Shown: positions 56,809-64,000 of the stretch, piece after piece
Layout of the letters: each line of letters opens with the position of its first letter
Numbering within the stretch: position 1 is the stretch's first letter
Assembly: GCF_026745355.1 (NCBI RefSeq)
Contig: NC_079209.1
Coordinates: 28,600,865-28,664,864, forward strand
Length of the DNA: 64,000 nucleotides
Direction: 5' to 3'
Origin: Beta vulgaris subsp. vulgaris
Lineage: Eukaryota > Streptophyta > Magnoliopsida > Caryophyllales > Amaranthaceae
The notes under the pieces: generated by a model
The model's database searches: none
Told to the model about the DNA's origin: nothing
The model's input: only the letters and a program-made list of their open reading frames with translations
Made by a program: the position numbers and the translations under genes

Positions 56809-57185
56809 CTTATGGTCGATGGATCGTCCACTACAAACGACTGCGGGGCTGGTATAATCTTCTAATCACCAGAAGGGGACAAGTTTGAGTATGCAATCAG
56901 ATTTCAGTTCCAGGCTTCAAACAATGAAGTGGAGTATGAAGCGCTGCTAGCCGACGTTAAAATGTGCAAAGCGGCAGGAGCTCTGGAAATTAAGGCAAAG
57001 ATGGATTCCCTGCTGGCTGTTAGTCAAGTAAATGGCGACTTTGAATGTAAAGAGGCGTCCATGAGCGAATACATGAAGCTGATTCAAGAAGAAATAAAAA
57101 CATTGAAGCGATTTGTGCTCGACCAGGTTCCAATGTTTGAGAATCATCAAGCCGACACCTCTCAAAACTAGCCAGTTTGACCGAA
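56809..57185 (+). pseudogene. Element C archaeal-type RNase H
   Basis: Resumes exactly at the duplicated target site. Motifs: MVDGSSTTNDCGAGIIF, a TAA, FQASNNEVEYEALLADV, KAKMDSLLAVSQVNGDFE and FENHQADT. The third acidic motif is MDS instead of TDS. This domain defines the Tat lineage. Confidence 0.88.
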
Positions 57186-58511
57186 GGGGATGTGTCACGA
57201 ACTGTGTTTTGGGAGGTAAAGCCAGCAAAGAGTATTGATCAAGAGCAAGTTTTGTTCCTCGATCGAGGAAATGTTTGGCTGAACCCCATCATTGAATATA
57301 AGAAAATAGGACGCCTGCCCACAGATCCCTTGGAAGCCAAGAATGTGAAGGCAAGGGACAAGTGGTTCGAGGTTTGGGATGAAACCTTGTAGAGACAGGC
57401 ATTTAACCGGCTACTCCTGAAATGCATTACTAGGGAGGACGGGTTAGATGTCTTGAAAGAATTACATGAGGGAGCTTGTGCCTCTCACATTGGGGGAAGA
57501 GCATTAGGAGAAAAGGCCTTAAGGACAGGATATTATTGGCCCACCTTAAAGGAGGATGCTTTGCTCTATGCGAAGAAATGTGATAGCTGTTAGAGGCATG
57601 GCAATATTTACCAGAAGCCTTCCAACTATATGACTCTAGTTCTTTTCCCCCTTTCCTTTGCCAAATGGGGAATGGATATCTTGGGGCCGTTTCCTGTAGC
57701 GATCGGCCAGAAGAAATTTGTGATAGTTGCAGTAGACTACTTCACTAAATGGGTCAAGGCTGAGGCTATGAGTGGGATCACCACTAATGATGTAAAGGGG
57801 TTTATCTGGAAAATCATTATCACAAGATTTGGTATGCCTCAGTCTATTGTCTTTGACAATGGACCGCAGTTTGAGACGCCTAAGCTCAAAGAATGGCTGG
57901 CCGATCAGGACATTAAAGCTCACGTTGCTGCCGTTGCTCATCCTCAGGCAGATGGCCAAGTAGAAGCCTTTAACAAGATCCTCTCAAACGGCACAAAGAA
58001 AAAGCTAGACAATGCGAAAGGTGTATGGGTAGAGAAGCTACAATTAGTTCTTTGGTCAATCAGAACCACGGCCAAGAACTCAATTGAGGAGACTCCATTT
58101 ATGCTTGTCTATGGCTCAGAAGCCGTCCTTCCCATTGAAGTAGAAGAACCCACCTTACGAGTTATGTTATATTTAGAGGAAGCCAACTGGGCTGCTATTC
58201 GCACGACCTTGGACCAAGTTCCAGAAGTTCGGGGCAATGCTTTACTAGGAATGCAGCTGTATAAACTCCAAATGGCTCGTGAGTTCAACAAGAGGGTGAC
58301 CAGACGACCGTTGAAGGTAGGGGACCTTGTATTAAGAAAAATGGAAGCAGTCGGCCGTGCCAAAGAAATGGGCAAGCTCACGACAAACTGGGAAGAGCCT
58401 TACAAGATCGTCCAGGAAGTCCAGAGTGGCACCTTTAGGCTGGAGGCGATGGACGGTCGGCCTATTCCTCGAACGTGGAACTCAGACACTTTGAAAAAAT
58501 ACTACATCTGA
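57186..58511 (+). pseudogene. Element C integrase
   Basis: After a linker (PIIEYKKIGRLPTDPLEAKN) and a TAG at 57390-57392, the HHCC domain reads HEGACASH ... CDSC, followed by a TAG at about 57591 where Gln is expected. From 57630 there is an open frame of 293 codons with the full DDE triad: D in VAVDYFTKW, D in VFDNGPQF and E in GQVEAFNK. The C-terminal GDLVLRKMEAVG and NWEEPYKIV lead to KKYYI at the stop 58509-58511. No chromodomain. This is the best-preserved integrase in the window. Confidence 0.92.
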
Positions 58512-59401
58512 TGTAATTTGAAAGTGTAATTCCCTGCTAACTAAGTGCCATAGCACATTAATGAAAAAGTAGAAATGTATACATGTATCTTGGCTCCCAG
58601 CCAAACAAAATTCATATAATACAAACTTACTTCCATCCTATGACTGTCTCTTTACTTGTTATGCCTTACTATTTGATTAAGGGCACCCACTATCGGCCAA
58701 GCCGGTGGTCTGGAACAAATATTCAAAAAAGAATAGCAAAACACGAACACCTTCTATTAGGAGATCAGCCAACATGTTAAAATCCATCAAGGATTACACA
58801 TGACGAAGGCCACCAATTGATAAACTTATAAAGTTAACATCAATCTCCTAAACGAAGGCGGCTGAAATTAAGAAACTTTAGTAAAAGGGTCTTACTTTCC
58901 GTCCAAAGGCCACTCACTGTAATAACACCTTAGTAAAGGAATAAGTTATTGCAAGCTTTAACAAGGATGGACGGGTTGCCGAAGTCCTAGATTATACTTT
59001 GCATAGTATATCACCATTAAGCATGGTCGTTCTCCTTCTTAGAACAAACAAAATTAATAAAATTTCTTCGTCCAAGAAGGGGGGGGGATACATATTAAAT
59101 ATACTAATGCAAGTAGCAAAACGTCCTTGAACAGAAAACCAACCATTGGTGCAACTTTGAATAAAGTTCTGACGAACTACTCTAACATTTCAAGCCGAGC
59201 AAATTTGGCACTTGGTGTTATTATTCTTATGATTGAATTAGATCGTCCATGATGGGATTGTCGACATCTTCAGCCAAAACAATTTGCTTATAATTAGGAA
59301 AGTTATTTGGATTGAATTATTAAATTATGAGCAAAATGGAAATAAGAGACAATAAGTGAAAAAAGAGATTATCTTATAAAAAATTCAAAGAAGATTACAA
59401 C
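58512..59401. other. Element C spacer between pol and the antisense ORF
   Basis: AT-rich, non-coding; includes a G9 run at 59081-59090. No minisatellite like that of element A was seen. Pol (plus) and the antisense ORF (minus) converge here. Confidence 0.6.
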
Positions 59402-60750
59402 CTAGGCTAAAAATAAAAAAACGGCTACGCTAAGTACAAAAGGCCTGCAGCCAAGATTGAAAAGAAAAGGAAAACTAAGCATCCGGCTCGGGAGGATTGT
59501 TGGTATCATCTGCTTGGGCCTCTGGTTGGCTTCCTCCTCCTCTCCCTCGTTGTCCGAGGATTCTTCGAAGACTGGGAGCTCCATTCTGGCCATGGTGGCT
59601 TTGTGAAGGCTTTCCTGAAACCCCAGACGACATACATATTTGGGAACGTCGTCGGATTCGGCAAGCATTTCAAAGGCCCTCACTGCCCAAGTCTTGGAGG
59701 TGTCTATCACCTCATTCAGTGCCTCCTTGGCCGCCTCAAAGTCTCAGTGGCCTCCTTTTGCAGCTCGTGATTTTTTGCCTGGAGGCAGCAATGCTCTCTC
59801 TGAAGCTCAATGACCGTCAGAAGGGTCGTGTTCCTTTCATCCTTGAGAGTTAGCTCAAGGGCGGCCTTTTCGTCTAAAAACTCGGTTAGACGGAGGAGGT
59901 ATTTCTGGTTGGCCAACTCCAGCTCGGTCAAACGCCTCTCCCAAGCTTCTCTTGACCGGCGATGCAAGACTTCCTGCTCGGCCATGGAGAACTGAGCCTG
60001 GTCCGCAACATTGGTGGCATCCCGGACGAGTTGCTTATTCTCTTTTCTGAGCAACCTTGCCTAGTCCTCACTTATTATACTGTGAGCAAAAAGCTGAAAA
60101 TGAAGATAAAAGTATGTCAGGACAATCGCAAAGGTAGGAAGATTTGCTAAGTATAGAAAAGAAGACGGTAGAGGAATGAAGACTATACCTCGGCAGCTAG
60201 TTGGGACATGTAGCCTACATGCCCAGATGAAGCCCCTCTCAAGCCTTTGATGTAAGGCTCAGGGAAGCATTTGAATAGCTTCTGTTTGAGCTTCTAACGA
60301 TCGGCCGAGGTCATCCTCTTAAAGGTCGCCGAGGAGTCATCGTCCGATAATATGGGAGAACCGTCAGGAGCTACTTCAGCTGCCCCTTTGCCCTTATCTG
60401 AAAGAGGATACTCGTCTGTATTTCTGACGGGTATAACCATGGCCAGCTTATTGGATGGACTCATCGGATGCCCGCCAACGAGCAAAGTCCTAACAACGTA
60501 AGAGTAATAAGACTCACCAGACGATCGAGAGGCCGATTTATAAGCCTGACACATCTGTGCAACTAGCCCCGCTACGGGCCCAGATAAGGCTGAACCGTCC
60601 TTAGCCGCGTCCGGCTTGGAGATGTTTTGTTCGGCCCCATCGGCCTCGTTCAAATAACAACCGCGCCCGGTTGTTCCGTGATAATAGGGGGTGCCAAATC
60701 CACTGGCTGGTATAAGGAACCATGGCCTTCTCTTCGGCTGAGGGGGGAAC
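59402..60750 (-). pseudogene. Element C antisense ORF (coiled-coil part), 5' truncated
   Basis: The minus strand opens before 60653 (DAAKDGSALSGPVAGLVAQM, AYKSASRSSGESYYSYVV) and, after one stop near 60294, reaches SQLAAE before a donor at 60188. A 95-bp GT...CAG intron spans 60094-60188. The next exon (LFAHSIISED, a TAG, ARLLRKENKQLVRDATN) enters a coiled coil (RRSREAWERRLTELELANQK, LTEFLDEKAALELTL). A 1-base shift near 59745 precedes KEALNEVIDTSKTWAVRAF and an acidic tail. Placement, orientation, coiled coil, acidic tail and a ~90-bp intron ahead of the coil parallel element A's antisense ORF. The N-terminal part is cut off at 60751 by another LTR. Confidence 0.75.
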
Positions 60751-61343
60751 TGTAATACCCCGAATTTTCAAAAATTATTTTATTATTATTTATTAAGATA
60801 TAACATTATTTCCACTTAAAATTATTTTATGATAATGAGATTTTATTTGTTAACTGTGTTTATTAAAATAATGATTTCATTTAGTTTTGATTTATTTTAA
60901 CAAGTGTCAAATAAATCATTTACTTGTATTATTATTCATTTGATTATTTCTAAATAAATTAAACTCTTTAGTTGATTATGGATACTCTTATACAAATTGC
61001 CACCCATGTTGTCCATCCACATTTGTAATCCAAAGCCCAATAGTACATAGTCCATATGTCCTTTGGCCAAAAAGAAAAAGGTAAATTAAAAACAAAAAAA
61101 AAAGAAAAAAGTGAAAAACAAGTTTTCACCATCTTCCTCCCTCCTTCCTCTTCTTCTAATTCAGCAATAAAAGAGTCAAATAGTCAAATGGGTCATCAAC
61201 TTTCAATCTTTGTCAGTAAAAATCCAATCTTCCCAACCACATTTCAGATATTAGGAGGTAAAAGTTTCAACAAGCTACACCATAGCCTCACTTCCTCCAT
61301 TAATGGAGCTTGACCAAGCTCAAATTTTCTGACCAAATCCCTC

Positions 61344-61350
61344 TATAAAT
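61344..61350 (+). promoter_or_regulatory. LTR TATA box
   Basis: CTCTATAAATAGTG lies about 590 bp into the LTR, with CTCTCTCCCTC leader sequence downstream. Confidence 0.6.
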
Positions 61351-61986
61351 AGTGAAACTTACTCACTAAAATCCTCAAGCAAACAATCTAAAAAGGTTTG
61401 CTTCAATTCATCTCTCTCCCTCTTTAATTTCTGAATTTCTGTTTTTGAAACTTGAAATAAAAAAATTGAAAACCCACCATTAAGTCATTAACACAACCTT
61501 TGAACCACCACAGAAAACTAGACCGCCTCGACCACCCTTCGCGCAACCGCGCCAGCCACCACAAACCGCCGGAAAACACAACCCTCGAAAAGCCAACCAA
61601 CCACCCAGCCTTCAATTCGCGCGCCTCCTGCAGCCCGTCGCAGCCTCCTCTGTTGCGTCGTGACCCACGGCCAGCCACCCTTGACCCCGCGCGAACCCCC
61701 GCCTGATTCCCCCTCGCCTGAGAACGGTCGTGCGCCGGCCAAACTCCACCCACAAAGCACCTCTTCGAGCCTCCTCTGTCGCCCTCCCCTGTTTCCCCCT
61801 CCTTCGTTTCTTTTTTTTTCTGTTTAATGAAACTGATTCATTGAATCAATACCCTCTCGCCTTATTTAGTTTTATTAGTTTTTTCTTTAAAGACCTACAA
61901 TTCCTAAACCTTAGCTTCCGCTCTCTTTTTCTCTCTCTCTCAAACCCTAGCCTCCCCTACCCTTTCTTAATCAATTAGGGGCTACC

Positions 61987-62492
61987 ATGGATGTTTTCAT
62001 CCATGGTAATCCCCTTTCCCCCTTTTATTTCCAGTTTTTAATTCATTTTCTTGTTTTGTTCAATAAATTAGTCTCTCTTTATGAGAGTTTCTCAAACCCT
62101 TTGATGGGGTTTTTAGTTTCTGTTTTGGAAATCTCCTTCTCCCCTATGGGAGTTGTGAGTATGGTTCTTTTGTTTTTAGGTATGAGATATTATTCTCATT
62201 GGTTGAAGTTCGAGACTCAAAATGAAGGTATTGGAATCTCGGATGCGGTCAACTTGATTCGATCAATAATGTTCTTCCCAAACTACATCAGAATGATAGA
62301 CTTCCTCATCAATAGCTGCTTGATTCAGCAAATACAAGAGGGTTGTGCTGTATTGTTCGATCTGGTTCATTGTAGTTTTTTCGAAGACGAATTTGATTTA
62401 GTCTTGTTTAATTGTATCTTGTTTTACTTTAATACCTATTGTATATGCCGTTTGGCCTTCAATTAATGAAATTTCTCTTTCAAAAAAAAAAA
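61987..62492 (+). other. Open frame ending at a poly(A) run
   Basis: A 159-codon open frame (start MDVFIHGNPLSPFYF, in ACCATGG context) stops at 62466. It is followed by AATGAAATTTC and A11 at 62482-62492. No domain is recognised; the residues are dominated by Phe, Leu and Ile. It could be LTR sequence that is open by chance or a retroposed transcript end. No flanking duplication was found. Confidence 0.3.
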
Positions 62493-62498
62493 CGGTTA

Positions 62499-62734
62499 TC
62501 TCTATTATATAAGGCAACACATGGGGGACACCAAAAAATAGAAAAAGGAAAAAGAAAGAGGATAACTAACTATTTCATTTGAACGAAAAAAGGGGAGAAA
62601 GTAGGACATTTAAACTAAACATCAGCTTTTTGAGAAAATAAAATGTAAAGATAGTTTTTCTATCCAATTAATTTTATTTTTCCTACTTTATTTGTTATCA
62701 CGCTTTCGCACGCATTGCGTGCATGTAAGACTAG
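62499..62734 (+). mobile_element. Non-autonomous Helitron, 236 bp
   Basis: 5' end TCTCTATTATATAAGG preceded by A (62498); 3' end CTAG (62731-62734) followed by T. A 7-bp stem hairpin GCACGCA-T-TGCGTGC at 62708-62722 lies 8 bases before CTAG. TC start, 3' hairpin, CTAG end and insertion between A and T are the Helitron hallmarks. No Rep/helicase. Confidence 0.93.
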
Positions 62735-63419
62735 TTTTTTTTTAAAACAAATGACTTTCCTAAATTAGCCTTTTTTTTAGTTAGTATATATAGTTTGACT
62801 TAATTCTTTTATAAACTTCATAATGTTTTCTAATTTTCTAAACTTAAAGCAAGGAATAAAATAAAGTTAGTTTTTTATGTTTAAGACAATTGTTTAAGTT
62901 AATAAAAATTAAGTTGAAGTAATTTTGTAAATATTTAAAATGATTACATATATAGTGTGGAAACTATAAAACTTTGATTTATAAACTCTCTTAAGTTCCA
63001 TAAGAATTTCTCTAAAGTTATTTCAATTATTTAAATTGTTTATTTTATAAAAAGGGGTTATTTAGGAACTAACTTAGATCTCGTTAATATTGTAGACTCC
63101 GATTTCGTAGACAAGGGCTATCAAGAGCGCTAACACGATCGTGAACTTAACTTTGGGCACGCGTCATGAGGTAATCTCCGATGTCCATCTAAACATAGAT
63201 CCCGTTAGCCTATAACGAATTGATTACGCGATTATTTTGTGCTTATAAAATTTATAATTATGGACTATAATTATGGATTATCGACTTAAGGAGGATTATG
63301 GATTCGAATAACAAATGGACAACGACTCTGGATTCTGATTATGATTTATGAATAATGACGATGGACGATGTACGATATGACAACGATGTTTATTATAACG
63401 TTATTAAAATCAGTTAATG

Positions 63420-63560
63420 TTATTTAATAATGTTATGATTATTATTATATTATTATAATTATTATTATTATAATTACTTTTATTATTATTATGATTATTA
63501 TTGTTATTTTTTATTACTTTATTCATGAATATTATTATTGTTATTAATATTGAGATTTTA
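63420..63560. repeat. (ATT)n-rich tract
   Basis: ATTATTATTATAATT and similar words without other structure. Confidence 0.85.
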
Positions 63561-64000
63561 TGGAAGTTGGAATTGATAAGAAATTGTGATAACGAAATGA
63601 TTATGCATCTGAAACGATAAATGAACTCAAGTGATTGTTAATATGAAATGAGTTATTGAAATATCTATGAATGGATTGAAATTATGATGGATTGAATATG
63701 TTCACACTGGATTGAACAAGATGACGTAAATTGACCAAGATGACGTAAATGTATATGTGACTTATGTGATGACTTGATTAAAAAATGTAAATCACGTAAA
63801 GTGAAATATATCGGAGGGAAATGATGAACAGGTTGTCTTGTGTGAGTGGTTCAGCGACTCCTACAGGTTCTCTGGTTACTATGCTGATTATTCTGTTACT
63901 GTCTTCCTTCTATCTTGTTGTGATCCAAATAGAAGAGGTGTGCACACTAGGGACTCTGTTTATGGCCATTATGATATCGTAGGTGGTTACAGGGGTTCGC

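Larger units (their letters stand above)
33621..60750 (+). mobile_element. Element C: Tat-type gypsy retrotransposon, interrupted by D and an hAT element
   Basis: On the plus strand: LTR end, primer-binding site, gag, [Athila element D 35711-53422], reverse transcriptase, RNase H, [hAT 54958-56808], archaeal-type RNase H, integrase, then an antisense ORF on the minus strand. The archaeal-type RNase H and antisense ORF identify a Tat element. With D and the hAT set aside the remaining parts are collinear. The 3' end is lost where another LTR begins at 60751. Confidence 0.9.
60751..64000 (+). mobile_element. LTR of a further retrotransposon (TGTAATACCCC start), runs off the window
   Basis: Begins TGTAATACCCCGAATTTTC directly after the interrupted element C ORF; the flank is GGAAC. 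A TATA box at 61344-61350 is followed by a CT-rich leader and a GC-rich stretch at 61520-61800. The TGTAAYACCCC start suggests a Tekay-type chromovirus. The end and second LTR are beyond the window, so full-length versus solo cannot be told. It contains a Helitron at 62499-62734. Confidence 0.65.

Noticed and set aside
61424..61760. Trp/Gly/Arg-rich minus-strand frames and Pro/Arg-rich plus-strand frames
   Set aside because: GC-rich leader part of an LTR; several frames open together, no domain.

Overview
This window is eukaryotic nuclear DNA from a flowering plant, most likely a eudicot. The evidence is plant-specific Ty3/gypsy lineages (Tat with a second, archaeal-type RNase H; Athila), CACTA, hAT and Helitron elements, a tRNA-derived SINE, GT-AG introns of about 80-95 bp and TATAAATA promoters. 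No intact host gene, rRNA, functional tRNA gene or CRISPR array is visible. Species cannot be called from what is here. The window is a nest of transposable elements, nearly all broken.

Layout. 1-3105: low-complexity DNA plus two remnants with CACTA-like termini. 3106-13723: element A, a complete but mutated Tat-type retrotransposon on the minus strand with paired LTRs, gag-pol, a 106-bp minisatellite, and a separate spliced gene on the opposite strand with its own TATA box. 15502-16819: 3' part of a CACTA transposon. 17565-22870: element B, a second, truncated Tat element on the minus strand, split by a 1.47-kb non-autonomous CACTA element. 19324-33620: a 7.1-7.2 kb segment present twice head to tail; each copy holds part of B, the CACTA insertion, a SINE and a ubiquitin-conjugating-enzyme-like gene fragment.

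From about 33621 to 60750 lies element C, a third Tat element on the plus strand. Its reading frame is interrupted at 35711-53422 by element D, a full-length Athila-type element on the minus strand with CGGAG target duplications. D's right LTR is itself interrupted by a 2.07-kb solo LTR (GAATC duplications), which is interrupted by a 3.79-kb solo LTR (AAATG duplications). C also carries a 1.85-kb hAT element at 54958-56808 with a perfect 8-bp duplication. C ends inside its own antisense gene, where another LTR (TGTAATACCCC start) begins at 60751 and runs off the window; that LTR contains a 236-bp Helitron.

How parts relate. In A and C the gag-pol unit (capsid, protease, reverse transcriptase, RNase H, archaeal-type RNase H, integrase) runs one way and an extra spliced ORF runs the other way between pol and the 3' LTR. 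D has an Athila-type third ORF downstream of pol and arrays of paired GCCCGAT palindromes both in its LTRs and ahead of that ORF. All elements look non-autonomous now. The clearest signals beyond routine annotation are the antisense gene, the paired-palindrome arrays, the tandem duplication and the four-level nest whose target duplications can all be read.
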